Of a DNA stretch of 39,533 nucleotides, positions 8,501-16,579 are shown piece by piece. The translations under genes and the position numbers were made by a program. The notes under the pieces were generated by a model. It did not search any database. It was not told the origin of the DNA and was given only the letters and a program-made list of their open reading frames with translations. The DNA comes from Oscillospiraceae bacterium (GTDB lineage Bacteria > Bacillota > Clostridia > Oscillospirales > CAG-272): positions 1 to 39,533 of the forward strand of contig SVTO01000024.1 in the NCBI GenBank assembly GCA_015063745.1, in the 5' to 3' direction. The number at the start of each line of letters is the position of its first letter. Position 1 is the first letter of the stretch.

Positions 8501-8797
8501 TTCCTTGACGTCGGTGTAAGAAACCTTATCCTTTGCGGTCAGACCGAAGGTTTCATCGAGCATTTTGATGAATTCTGCTCTGGTAACCTTGTCTTCGGGT
8601 TTGAAAACGGAAGTACCGTTGGCCAGAGCGTAACCGTTGAGTACGTTCTTTTCAACAAGGTAGGGAATGTATCCGCGGGTCCATGCCCAGTGACTGGATA
8701 CATCGGTGAAAACGGGTGCGGCAAAAATGCCGGATGCTGCGGAAAGAATCATGATACCCGCCAGAAGTGCGGATATGAAAGATCTCCACTTTTTCAT
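5531..8797 (-). CDS. SLH-domain surface protein with beta-helix-like region and seven repeats
   Basis: A secreted 1088-residue protein. Residues 1-27 are a signal peptide (MKKW...FAAPVF). Three S-layer homology domains follow at about 28-80, 85-145 and 155-213 (FTDVSSHW, YTDVKESDWFHPY, TRAEALTIL), which bind secondary wall polymer and anchor the protein. Residues 231-350 are short alternating hydrophobic strands rich in N, V, T and G (DTLYIRGASNVIIDG, VNSLTVNSNAKVTIASG), suggesting a parallel beta-helix. From about 387 to the end come seven units of 80-100 residues, each opening near GFxxEP and containing an aromatic strand GTVYYYY. I do not recognise the repeat. ATG 8797 is chosen over an upstream frame because GGAGGT lies 5 bp ahead and the signal peptide begins there. 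Monocistronic, with its own promoter and terminator. Possibly a major wall or adhesion protein. Confidence 0.88.
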   Translation of the reverse strand: MKKWRSFISALLAGIMILSAASGIFAAPVFTDVSSHWAWTRGYIPYLVEKNVLNGYALANGTSVFKPEDKVTRAEFIKMLDETFGLTAKDKVSYTDVKESDWFHPYFAKAIAQGYILNYGSYATPNGELTREEAITLLVRYLDLTDAEKAPANSLADYSTINDYYKDPVLAAVKAGLIEGYAENGRTYFKPKNTLTRAEALTILYRAAGAIYNTSVSKKDSGAADTNAVITKGGVILSGMTLNGRVIVTEGVSGDSVVFSDTYVSDTLYIRGASNVIIDGNKVKNLVVESSTPGILITVSGNATVNSLTVNSNAKVTIASGSTVDELNVNAKNVSVTGTGVIHAANVTAAGLVCSIMPDTYDIAVGQVATFDGNVYEGSSDYLAAFVFAPYLSEEEGHYYLNISPTVNGQISYFYTNATETPSSKEFDSDYLSAKYRGYFSVTANKIYSESTGLSYQVEDYKYIAIQLSSGDRNYAPIMLKNEVTSGTGFIEDPVLIDDTTVSFTPEYSGTVYYYYTDSMDEISTAKFLGNYKDADKELKGSVSASANRDGKITLNSRYLENHPYVAVVLQNGSGTYFAPVIVAAGDSGFKEEPKLSTLGTITFTTNIDGTLYYYYSISGTAPSAAGYNDAWREGTGRGQVRVTKNHATSLDYDSNLLASNPYIIFSIKDNYGNYTKPYVLHMEKSSGFQIEPYISGASEVSFKTTTNGTVYWYMSKDGKAPATAAAFTTAYTNATSRRGSTTANAASMGSFTYPSTYASTYPYLVIRLQGSNGTEYLPVVLDIQASTDTGFSIEPYADPSANLVYFKTSEAGNVYYYFARKTYANIDYTQDFKKMYDNTNGTFKGKISVGSIAKSIDYSAIDLDKFNVLVLCFINGDGVEHIPVAVELTKSDDANVFTYGLEVISVEENTIKVLIYDTGTLYYAGQLTSSLPNNAFIHGASSMSVTADKYVDVPIDPNYNYMALKLGNYKPLVVNTFKKNEGEDITGGANTGGSGFISCTISFDQNSYPVFTFTPKVSGTVKISASTSGPTQKVVEVVANETYSETFNYSIQDLINAGLGNLVDNFTYYVQLTSGDTVYTRVTFPVG

Positions 8798-8853
8798 AAA
8801 AACCTCCAAAATTTTATTTGTTCCGGGTTGGATTGACAAAGGGGATTATACAC

Positions 8854-8881
8854 ATTATAACATATTGCGTACATTTATCAA
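8854..8881 (-). promoter_or_regulatory. Promoter of the SLH protein gene
   Basis: Minus strand TTGATA (8876-8881), 16 bp, TATAAT (8854-8859), about 55 bp upstream of the ATG at 8797. A second TATAAT at 8845-8850 lacks a -35 partner. Confidence 0.65.
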
Positions 8882-8946
8882 GATGGCAGGAACATATTTT
8901 TTGTAATTATTTTGTGACTTTACCGTATCCGGGAATATTGGACGTC

Positions 8947-8966
8947 AAAAAGGGGGAAAAGTTCCC
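8947..8966 (-). terminator. Weak terminator-like hairpin after lplA
   Basis: GGGAA (8954-8958) and TTCCC (8962-8966) form a 5-bp stem followed on the minus strand by CC and five T residues (8947-8951). It is the only terminator candidate between lplA and the SLH promoter. The stem is short. Confidence 0.4.
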
Positions 8967-8998
8967 GGTCCGACGGAATTTGTACAGGAAATGATTTT

Positions 8999-9970
8999 CT
9001 AACGGCAAAGTCCGCGGGCAATCTCCTCGGGGGTAATGCCCATGATCCGTCCTGTGAGGGGGGAGAGCGCATCGGTCAGCGCCCCTTCCTCCAGTTCCGT
9101 ATCCACAAGCAGGGAACAGATCTCCTCCGCATCCACGCTGCCGAAGAAATCCCCCGTAAGATGGGCGGAAAGGATTCTGTTCTGCCGGGTCTCCAGAGTG
9201 AATTCCATGGTACCGCCGGCAAGATGCAGGATTTTTTCGATGGCAAAACGTGGCTGTGCCTGCCATACATTGTGGGCGAACTGTTCTTCTGCTATCTCAG
9301 CCACTCTGGCCAGATCCGCTTCCGATAATACCAGACGGGGACTGTCCCCGGCCAGTTCAGCGGCAAGTCGGGACTTGAATTCCTCCCGGGTCATATCCGT
9401 ACCTGCGGGAAGATGCTCCCGGATATTGGTCACCCGTTCTCTGACGGACTGGATGCTCTTGGACGTGATCTTGTACGGCTTGGGCGTTGTGGCGCGTACC
9501 ACCTCACCGATGTCCACATCGAACATCAGCGTGCCGTGATGGACCGTAACACCTCCGGTTTTGTACTGCGCATTGCCGGAAACCTTTTTGCCATCTGCGA
9601 GAATATCGTTCCGGCCGCTGGCAGATGCAGGGACACCCATTTTCCGCAGTGCGGCGATCACCGGGGTAATGAAGGAGAGAAAATCGATCTCCGGCTTGTT
9701 TTCCGGTACGATGTAGGTGAACATAAGTCCCCCTTCATCGTTGTAGATCGTTCCGCCGCCGGACATACGTCTGGCAATGCGGATGCCTTTTTCTTCCGTA
9801 TACTGCCTGTCCAGCTCTTCCAGTGCATTCTGGAATTTGCCGATCACCACCGTCGGCGAGGTACGCCAGAGAAAAACAACGGTATCGTTTATGATTTTTT
9901 CGGTTGCCAGATAGTATTCCAGCGCCAGATTGAAATGGGCGTTCAGGGAATCGGATTCAACATAGATCAT
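8999..9970 (-). CDS. lplA: Lipoate-protein ligase A
   Basis: The 323-residue protein attaches lipoate to E2 or GcvH proteins via lipoyl-AMP. It has the family signature RRMSGGGTIYNDEGGL (67-82), the GRNDIL and GKKVSGNAQY segments (Lys129 is the likely catalytic lysine) and GGVTVHHGTLMFDVD (139-153). A C-terminal accessory domain follows (about 235-323), as in complete bifunctional ligases. The ATG at 9970 begins MIYVESDSLNAHFNLALEYY, the usual N-terminus. It is 7 bp from the tgt stop and has no good Shine-Dalgarno site, so it probably depends on translation of tgt. Last gene of the long leftward operon. Confidence 0.93.
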   Translation of the reverse strand: MIYVESDSLNAHFNLALEYYLATEKIINDTVVFLWRTSPTVVIGKFQNALEELDRQYTEEKGIRIARRMSGGGTIYNDEGGLMFTYIVPENKPEIDFLSFITPVIAALRKMGVPASASGRNDILADGKKVSGNAQYKTGGVTVHHGTLMFDVDIGEVVRATTPKPYKITSKSIQSVRERVTNIREHLPAGTDMTREEFKSRLAAELAGDSPRLVLSEADLARVAEIAEEQFAHNVWQAQPRFAIEKILHLAGGTMEFTLETRQNRILSAHLTGDFFGSVDAEEICSLLVDTELEEGALTDALSPLTGRIMGITPEEIARGLCR

Positions 9971-9977
9971 AGGCGGC

Positions 9978-11120
9978 TCAGTCCGGATTTCTTTCCGCCA
10001 GAAGGTTGTGATACTTCTGGTAGAAGCTTTCGAAATAACCGCCGTCCAGGGCATCGCGGATCTTCTGCATCAGTTCGTTGTAGAAATACAGATTGTGCAG
10101 AACCGCCAGACGCATACCGAGGATTTCCTTGGCCTTGATCAGATGGCGGATGTAGGAACGGCTGTGGAGACGGCAGGCGGGACAACCGCAGTTTTCGTCA
10201 ATGGGCCGGGGATCCTCTGCATACTTTTCGTTCAGCAGATTCATCTTGCCGTTCCAGGAGAATACATTGCCGTGCCGTGCGTTGCGGGAAGGCATTACGC
10301 AGTCGAAGAAGTCCACGCCGCGGTGTACGGCCTCCAGAATGTTCTGGGGCGTGCCGACACCCATAAGATAACGGGGCTTGTCGGTGGGCATATAGGGTTC
10401 AACGGCTTCGATGATGCGGTACATTTCCTCTGCTTCTTCGCCGACCGCCAGACCGCCGATGGCATAACCGTCCAGATCCAGTTCACGGATCTGTTCCATA
10501 TGCCGGATACGCAGATCCTCGTAGGTACTGCCCTGGTTGATGCCGAACAGCATCTGGTTGGGGTTGACCGTGGATTCCAACTGATTCAGACGACGCATTT
10601 CTTCCTTGCAGCGGAGCAGCCAGCGTACGGTTCTGTCGCAGGACTGCTTGGTATAGTTGTATTCCGCAGGGTTTTCGATACATTCGTCAAAGGCCATGGC
10701 GATGGTGGAGCCCAGATGGGACTGGATCCGCATACTTTCTTCGGGGCCCATGAAAATGCGCTTACCGTCGATGTGGGAGGCGAAATATACGCCTTCTTCC
10801 TTGATCTTACGCAGACCGGCCAGGGAAAATACCTGAAATCCGCCGCTGTCCGTCAATGTGGGACCATCCCAGCCGGTGAACTTCTGCAGACCGCCCATTT
10901 TGTGTACCAGCGTATCGCCGGGACGGATGTGCAGATGGTAGGTGTTGGACAGCATCACCTGACAGTGTACATCCCGCAGGTCTTCGGCCGCGATACCGCC
11001 CTTGATGGCACCGCAGGTCGCTACGTTCATGAATACGGGTGTTTCGATAACGCCGTGGGGGGTAATCAGCCTGCCGCGACGAGCTTTGGACTGTTCTTCT
11101 TTCTTGATGAGTATAAACAT
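9978..11120 (-). CDS. tgt: tRNA-guanine transglycosylase (queuosine pathway)
   Basis: Bacterial Tgt exchanges guanine 34 for preQ1 in GUN-anticodon tRNAs. The 380-residue protein has the family length and motifs: DSGGFQVFSL (Asp91, general acid/base), FGINQGSTY and GGLAVGE for base binding, FFDCVMPSRNARHG (Asp273, nucleophile) and a zinc site (Cys311, Cys313, Cys316, His342). The ATG at 11120 is preceded by GAAAGGAT; the longer open frame overlaps mutL without any start signal. It lies between mutL and lplA on one probable transcript. No queuosine biosynthesis or queA gene is in the window. Confidence 0.95.
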   Translation of the reverse strand: MFILIKKEEQSKARRGRLITPHGVIETPVFMNVATCGAIKGGIAAEDLRDVHCQVMLSNTYHLHIRPGDTLVHKMGGLQKFTGWDGPTLTDSGGFQVFSLAGLRKIKEEGVYFASHIDGKRIFMGPEESMRIQSHLGSTIAMAFDECIENPAEYNYTKQSCDRTVRWLLRCKEEMRRLNQLESTVNPNQMLFGINQGSTYEDLRIRHMEQIRELDLDGYAIGGLAVGEEAEEMYRIIEAVEPYMPTDKPRYLMGVGTPQNILEAVHRGVDFFDCVMPSRNARHGNVFSWNGKMNLLNEKYAEDPRPIDENCGCPACRLHSRSYIRHLIKAKEILGMRLAVLHNLYFYNELMQKIRDALDGGYFESFYQKYHNLLAERNPD

Positions 11121-11148
11121 TTTGCTGTATATCCTTTCTGAAGACGGT

Positions 11149-13380
11149 TCACACAAGCCGTGCAAACTGCCGTTCAATGGAAGATTTCTTGATTTCAAAG
11201 GCTACCGGACGGCCGTGGGGGCAGGTACGGATGACCGATGCGCCCTCTTTTTCCGGTTTGATCAGCAGACGGTCGCAGATCCAGCGGAGATGGATCATAT
11301 CGTAAAGCCGTCCGCCCTTGATGGCCGCTTTGCACGCCGCCTGCCAGAGCCGGGATTCAAAATATGCCGCGGATGCCGCTTCCACAGTACCTGTTGCTTC
11401 GGCCAGCTTGCTGACCAGTGTAGAAAACAGCGCACCTGCCTCATTCTGGTTCAGAATATCCGGAATCTGATGGAGGGAGACGGTCACATTGGAAACGGAG
11501 ATTTCCCGCACGGTGAATGCATATCCCAGCGCTTCCAGACTGGCGCGGTATTCCTCTGCCATATCCGCTTCACTGCGCAGGAAAGACATATCGTAGGGAA
11601 CCATGAGCAGCTGACCCGTATGCTCTCTTTCCCGCATCTTACGGCAGAGGGCATCAAACAGGATCCGTTCATGAGCCGCGTGCTTATCGATCATCAGCAG
11701 CCGGTCTTCCAGCTGTACGATGATGTAGGTGTTGTATGCCTCGCCGAGAATCAGGTATTCCGGAGCATCATAGGGAGCCGGTTCGTCCTCTTCGTCGGAG
11801 GTGTCGGAAACGGGCGTCTCTTTGACAGCAGAATCTCCTGCAGGAGTGGGAACCGGAATGGTTTGCTGCGGCACTTCTGCGGCCGTGTGGTCAGTAAAGG
11901 ATACGTCAGGCTCTTTCGCCGGTAAATCCACAGGGGGCAGATCCATGGGAGGAATTTCCGCAGAGGAGATTTCCGTCGTCAGATCCACAGGTGGCAGATC
12001 CATTATCGGCTCCGGAGGAATCAGGGTCTCAACGGGCGGTGCTTCTCCGGGCGGTACTTCAAACATTGTCTCCGGCGCCTCGGGCAGCGGTGCTTCTTCA
12101 CGGACGGGTACGGATGCCGTTCCGCGGAAGATCTGCTTCAGTTCTGCCGGGGTCAGTTTAGCGGTACGGGGGGCGGGGGATTCCGATTTCTTTCTGTCCG
12201 CAGGTTCGGCGGGGATGCTTTCGAACATGGAAATCTGTTTTCCCTTCGGCTGGGGGGTATCCACGGGCACGAAGGCGTTCATGAATTTCCGGGCATCCTC
12301 ACCGGCGGTCCAGAAATCCTTATTGGTGGTTTTCTCACCGGCCGTATGCTTTTCCGCAGGCGCAACCTGCAGCTCGGGACGGGTCGCAGCTACTTCCAGA
12401 GCACTGCATACACCGTAATAGACCGTATCGAAAACGATTTTTTCATTGGTGAATTTCACTTCCAGCTTGGCGGGATGCACATTCACATCCACCGCACCGG
12501 GCGCGATTTTGATGTCCAGCACACAGAACGGGAATTTGTCATGGGGAATCTTGGAAGCATATGCCTGTTCCAGCGCGGCGGCTGCCGTTTTGGATTTGAC
12601 ATATCTGCCGTTGATGAAGAAATTCTCCATATTCCGGTTGGGGCGGAACATATCCGGCTCGGACACATACCCGGTCACACGGATACTGCCGTTTTCATTT
12701 TCGTAATCCACGGGCAGAGAACGCTTGCTGTATTCCCGTCCGAAGAGTACATAGATCACTCCGGCCAGATCTCCGTCACCGGCTGTACGGAACTTCAGTT
12801 CCCCGTCGCTGATGAATTTGATGGAAATCTCCGGATGGGAGAGGGCGATCTTTTCCGCTACGGTCGCACAGGCAATGGCTTCCGTTGTGTCTTTTTTCAG
12901 AAATTTCCGTCTTGCGGGGACATTGAAGAACAGATCCTCTGCAATGATGGTGGTACCGGGAGAACAACCGGTTTCGGTAAGGGAAACGATCTCTCCGCCG
13001 CTTACCTCCATGCAGGCACCCATGGGATTGTCGGGTGTTTTCGACAGAATCCGCAGACGGGAAACCGAAGCAATAGCTGCCAGAGCTTCACCGCGGAAGC
13101 CCAGAGTACCGATGGCATCCAGATCTTCAGCCGTGCGGATTTTACTGGTGGCGTGCCGCTGGATGGCTACGGGCATATCGACTGCCGTCATACCGCATCC
13201 GTTGTCGGTGACGCGCATGAATTTCACACCGCCGCGCTGGATTTCGATGGCCACGGAGGTAGCACCGGCGTCGATGGCATTTTCGGCCAGTTCCTTGATC
13301 ACGGATGAGGGGCGGTCCACCACCTCGCCTGCCGCAATCAGATTGGCGATCTCAAAAGGGAGTACTGCAATTCTCGGCAT
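11149..13380 (-). CDS. mutL: DNA mismatch repair protein MutL
   Basis: A 743-residue GHKL ATPase/endonuclease. The N-terminal ATPase has KELAENAIDAG (Glu30, Asn34), DNGCGM (59-64) and GFRGEAL. The C-terminal nuclease site is present: DKHAAHERILFD (565-576) is a variant of the DQHAx2Ex4E motif with K for Q and D for the last E, and ACKAAIKGG (682-690) and CPHGRP (720-725) complete it. The linker (about 345-545) is unusually long and Pro/acid-rich, with PPVDL/PPMDLPPVDL repeats near 458-487 and QISMF at 382-386, which resembles a sliding-clamp binding motif. A strong AAAGGAGG precedes ATG 13380. It is co-transcribed with mutS (36-bp gap). Confidence 0.95.
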   Translation of the reverse strand: MPRIAVLPFEIANLIAAGEVVDRPSSVIKELAENAIDAGATSVAIEIQRGGVKFMRVTDNGCGMTAVDMPVAIQRHATSKIRTAEDLDAIGTLGFRGEALAAIASVSRLRILSKTPDNPMGACMEVSGGEIVSLTETGCSPGTTIIAEDLFFNVPARRKFLKKDTTEAIACATVAEKIALSHPEISIKFISDGELKFRTAGDGDLAGVIYVLFGREYSKRSLPVDYENENGSIRVTGYVSEPDMFRPNRNMENFFINGRYVKSKTAAAALEQAYASKIPHDKFPFCVLDIKIAPGAVDVNVHPAKLEVKFTNEKIVFDTVYYGVCSALEVAATRPELQVAPAEKHTAGEKTTNKDFWTAGEDARKFMNAFVPVDTPQPKGKQISMFESIPAEPADRKKSESPAPRTAKLTPAELKQIFRGTASVPVREEAPLPEAPETMFEVPPGEAPPVETLIPPEPIMDLPPVDLTTEISSAEIPPMDLPPVDLPAKEPDVSFTDHTAAEVPQQTIPVPTPAGDSAVKETPVSDTSDEEDEPAPYDAPEYLILGEAYNTYIIVQLEDRLLMIDKHAAHERILFDALCRKMREREHTGQLLMVPYDMSFLRSEADMAEEYRASLEALGYAFTVREISVSNVTVSLHQIPDILNQNEAGALFSTLVSKLAEATGTVEAASAAYFESRLWQAACKAAIKGGRLYDMIHLRWICDRLLIKPEKEGASVIRTCPHGRPVAFEIKKSSIERQFARLV

Positions 13381-13416
13381 GACACACGCCTCCTTTCCGC
13401 TGCTCTGCCGTGGGGA

Positions 13417-15996
13417 TTATATCAGTGTTTTCCATTCATACAGGATATTGAGGGCTTCAATGGGTGTGAGGGTGTTCACATCCAGCTGCATCAGTTTGTC
13501 CTTGATGCTGTCGGCAGCCATATCCATAAAGGTAAGATTGTCGTCCGTGTTTTTCTGTACATGGACCGGAACAGAGCCTTTTCCGTTCTTTTCCAGATCC
13601 TTCAGAATTTCCTTGGCACGTCTTGTGACCTCTGCGGGAACCCCGGCCAGCTTGGCAACTTCAATACCGTAGCTGTCGTCGGTGGGCCCCTTGACGATCT
13701 TACGCAGGAAGGTAATGTCATCCCCGCGCTTTTTCGCCGCCACATGGTAGTTCACCACACCGGGAAGCTCATTTTCCATGGCGGTCAGCTCATGATAATG
13801 GGTGGCGAACATGGTTTTTGCCCCGATCTTCCGGCTGACGGTGTATTCCGCCACCGCACGGGCAATGCTCATGCCGTCGTAGGTGCTGGTACCGCGGCCG
13901 ATTTCGTCGTAAATGATGAAGCTGCGGCGGGTGGCATTGTTGAGGATGTAGGCTACTTCCTTCATTTCCAGCATGAAGGTGGACTGACCCGAAGCCAGAT
14001 CGTCCGATGCACCCACACGGGTGAACAGACGGTCCACAATGCCGATATGGGCATAGGATGCCGGTACGAAGGATCCAATCTGTGCCATCAGCACGATCAG
14101 AGCGGTCTGACGCATATAGGTGGATTTACCGGCCATGTTGGGACCGGTGATCATCATCAGTGCATTTTCTCCGGTGTCCAGGCAGGTGTCGTTGGGGACA
14201 AAATAGGAGTCCTTCACGAACTGCTCCACCACGGGATGGCGTCCTTCCGTAATGCGGATCTCGTCGCTGTAGTCCACATCGGGGCAGACGTAATTGTATA
14301 GGGAAGCCGCTTCCGCGAGGGATACGTATACATCCAGTCGGGCAAGGGCGGCGGCTGTTTTGCGGATGCGCGCCGATTCCTTTGCCACAGTATCGCGGAT
14401 ACCGGCAAAAATTTCGTATTCCAGATTCCAGACTTTATCCTCCGCACCGAGAATGGTGGCTTCCATATCCTTCAGATCATCGGTGATATAGCGTTCCTTG
14501 TCGGATAAGGTCTGCTTGCGTATGTAGGTGTCGGGTACCATGTCAGCGGCGCTGCGGGGTACCTCGATGAAGTAACCGAATACACGGTTGTAGCCGATTT
14601 TCAGATTCTTGACACCCAGTTTTTCCTTTTCGGCAGCTTCGGTTTCCTTGATCCAGTCCTTGCCGTTGGTCATGATGTACCGCAGCTTGTCCACGTCTTC
14701 ATTGTAGCCATCCTTGATCAGCCCGCCTTCTCTTACGATGAACGGGGGATTTTCCACGATGGCATTGTCAATCAGGGAATAAATGTCTGTCAGTTCGTCC
14801 AGATCCCGATAGATGGAATTCAGCTGATCGGTGGGGGAGTTCTCCAGCAGACGGCGCATACCCGGCAGGATCTGCAGCGTCTGGGCAATGGAACGAAGAT
14901 CCCTTGCGCCGGCCGTACCGTAGATCACACGGGTAATCAGACGTTCCACGTCGAGAACGGATTTCATCATTTCCCGGATCTCTTCCCTGAGCATGAAATT
15001 GCTGTTGAGCACATCCACAGCCTGCTGACGTTCGATGATCTGGGCAGCATCGGTCAGGGGATGCTCGATCCAGTTTTTCAGCATACGGGCACCCATGGCG
15101 GACTCGGTTTTGTCCAGTACCCACAGCAGGGAGCCGCGTTTCTTTTTGGACAGCATGGTCTGGGTCAGCTCCAGATTCCGTCTGGTGGCGGAGTCCATTT
15201 CCAGATACTGATTGGTGTCGTAAATATTCAGATTTTTGATGTAGGAAATATCCTGCATCTGGGTTTCCGCAATGTACCACAGAGCCGCACCCACCGCCGC
15301 TTTGGCACTGCGGGGCTTGCCGTCCGTGATTTCGGGACCGAACTGGGTATCGGTACGCTTTAAGGCATCCTCTTCGTCGAAATATTTGGAAACACCTTCG
15401 GCGAGGGAAATGCCGGTTTTCTGCGCGAGGGCAGCGGATACCTTGGGCAGAGTCTTCAGAGAAACATTGGTCAGAATTTCGCTGGGAGAATAGGTCATGA
15501 TCTCGCTGAGAATTTCTTCTTCCGGATCATTGCCCTGGAGGGAGACGGTGGTTGCGCAGATGTATGCCGTGGAAATATCCGCAAAGCAGAGGCCCACGGT
15601 GTCGCGGTCGTAATAGAGGGTGCAGAGATAGTTGTTGTTTTCATCCGTCAGCATTTCCGATTCCGTGACCGTACCGGGTGTGATGATCCGCACCACTTCC
15701 CGCTTCACCAGATTTTTGGTGCTCTTGGGGTCCTCGGTCTGTTCGCAGATGGCGACCTTGTATCCTTTTTCGATCAGCTGGGCAATGTACTTGTCGCTGG
15801 AATGGTAGGGTACACCGCACATGGGCGCTCTTTCTTCTTCGCCGCAGTCCCGGCCTGTCAGAGTAAGCTCCAGTTCCGCGGAAACAAGCTGGGCATCCTC
15901 GAAAAACATTTCGTAAAAATCGCCCAGGCGATAAAACAAAATATACCCCGGATATTGATCTTTGATTTCAAAATACTGCATCATCATGGGTGTCAT
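13417..15996 (-). CDS. mutS: DNA mismatch repair protein MutS
   Basis: The 859-residue protein recognises mismatches and recruits MutL. It contains the mismatch wedge Phe27-Tyr28-Glu29 (LGDFYEMFFEDA), the connector, lever and clamp regions, Walker A GPNMAGKST (618-626), Walker B IIYDEIGRGTST (Asp697, Glu698) and the FATHYHEL switch. The C-terminal tail (about 800-859) has NLTFMD, which could be a degenerate clamp-binding motif, and a final helical dimerisation segment. GAGGT lies upstream of ATG 15996. The 131-bp leader back to ylbF carries a large hairpin, so mutS-mutL-tgt-lplA could be partly separated from the upstream genes. Confidence 0.96.
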   Translation of the reverse strand: MTPMMMQYFEIKDQYPGYILFYRLGDFYEMFFEDAQLVSAELELTLTGRDCGEEERAPMCGVPYHSSDKYIAQLIEKGYKVAICEQTEDPKSTKNLVKREVVRIITPGTVTESEMLTDENNNYLCTLYYDRDTVGLCFADISTAYICATTVSLQGNDPEEEILSEIMTYSPSEILTNVSLKTLPKVSAALAQKTGISLAEGVSKYFDEEDALKRTDTQFGPEITDGKPRSAKAAVGAALWYIAETQMQDISYIKNLNIYDTNQYLEMDSATRRNLELTQTMLSKKKRGSLLWVLDKTESAMGARMLKNWIEHPLTDAAQIIERQQAVDVLNSNFMLREEIREMMKSVLDVERLITRVIYGTAGARDLRSIAQTLQILPGMRRLLENSPTDQLNSIYRDLDELTDIYSLIDNAIVENPPFIVREGGLIKDGYNEDVDKLRYIMTNGKDWIKETEAAEKEKLGVKNLKIGYNRVFGYFIEVPRSAADMVPDTYIRKQTLSDKERYITDDLKDMEATILGAEDKVWNLEYEIFAGIRDTVAKESARIRKTAAALARLDVYVSLAEAASLYNYVCPDVDYSDEIRITEGRHPVVEQFVKDSYFVPNDTCLDTGENALMMITGPNMAGKSTYMRQTALIVLMAQIGSFVPASYAHIGIVDRLFTRVGASDDLASGQSTFMLEMKEVAYILNNATRRSFIIYDEIGRGTSTYDGMSIARAVAEYTVSRKIGAKTMFATHYHELTAMENELPGVVNYHVAAKKRGDDITFLRKIVKGPTDDSYGIEVAKLAGVPAEVTRRAKEILKDLEKNGKGSVPVHVQKNTDDNLTFMDMAADSIKDKLMQLDVNTLTPIEALNILYEWKTLI

Positions 15997-16046
15997 TGCG
16001 GTATACCTCGTTTCTTTCTGTAGTACGGTTTACGGGGGAAAACAAC

Positions 16047-16064
16047 ATCTTTTTCGAAAAATAT
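16047..16064. other. AT-rich palindrome in the mutS leader
   Basis: A near-perfect palindrome is centred on TTTTTCGAAAAA (16050-16061) and extends to 16047-16064 with one mismatch. Function unknown. It does not match the Bacillus LexA box. Confidence 0.35.
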
Positions 16065-16084
16065 CTCCTGCAAAAACAGGCTTA

Positions 16085-16115
16085 CCGGGGGAAACTCATA
16101 AAAAGCCTCCCCCGG
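16085..16115 (-). terminator. GC-rich hairpin between ylbF-like gene and mutS
   Basis: CCGGGGGA (16085-16092) pairs with TCCCCCGG (16108-16115) over a 15-nt loop. On the minus strand the exit is not an immediate T-run: TTTTT appears only after TAAGCCTG. An alternative AGGCTT/AAGCCT stem followed by TGTTTTT is mutually exclusive with it, so this could be a weak terminator or attenuator ahead of mutS. Confidence 0.45.
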
Positions 16116-16127
16116 CTGAAGTTTTTG

Positions 16128-16544
16128 TCAGTGCTGGCAGCTTCCGCCGCAGCTGGAGCAGTCGTGATTGCAGGGACGGCTGCCGGTGATGACAAACTGC
16201 AGTTCCGCATAGATTTCATTGGTCAGAGCATCAAAAGCACCCTTGGCTTCCACGTAAGCGGTGTATACGGGATGACCGGTGATTTCGTCGTACAGCTGAT
16301 CGATGCGGTTCTGGATGGTGTCACGGAGTTCTTCGCCGTTTTCGTCACCTTCCGCTGTTTTTGCGAATACATCGGAGAGCAGATTCTGCTGGGTGTTGTA
16401 TTCGGCGATCATGCCGTTGAGCTCTTCGCAGCGTTCGTATTCCGCGATGGCTGCCTGAATGGCTGCATGACGGGGATCGGCCTTTACCAGCTCACCCAGA
16501 GATGCGATAATGTCTTTCATTTCTTTGGTCAGAATTTCTTCCAT
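16128..16544 (-). CDS. YlbF/YmcA-family protein with Cys-rich tail (RicF/RicA-like)
   Basis: The 138-residue helical protein matches the YlbF/YmcA (Com_YlbF) family. Members act with YaaT in the Bacillus Ric complex that modulates RNase Y. The C-terminus carries Cys125, Cys129, Cys132 and Cys136, and Ric proteins are known to bind Fe-S clusters through such cysteines. The location supports the call: in Bacillus, ymcA sits between miaB and mutSL (with cotE), and here the gene lies between miaB and mutS. Which paralogue it is remains open. AGGCAGGT precedes the ATG at 16544, with a 35-bp gap to miaB. No yaaT is in the window. Confidence 0.82.
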   Translation of the reverse strand: MEEILTKEMKDIIASLGELVKADPRHAAIQAAIAEYERCEELNGMIAEYNTQQNLLSDVFAKTAEGDENGEELRDTIQNRIDQLYDEITGHPVYTAYVEAKGAFDALTNEIYAELQFVITGSRPCNHDCSSCGGSCQH

Positions 16545-16579
16545 TTTTGTTTACCTGCCTTTATTTTAAGGTGAATTTT

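Noticed and set aside
5465..8836. Long plus-strand open frames opposite the SLH gene
   Set aside because: They are Gly/Val-rich shadows of the real gene, which has a signal peptide, SLH domains, promoter and terminator on the minus strand.
10008..11141. A 377-codon plus-strand open frame opposite tgt
   Set aside because: Tgt catalytic and zinc residues lie in the minus-strand frame; this is codon-bias shadow.
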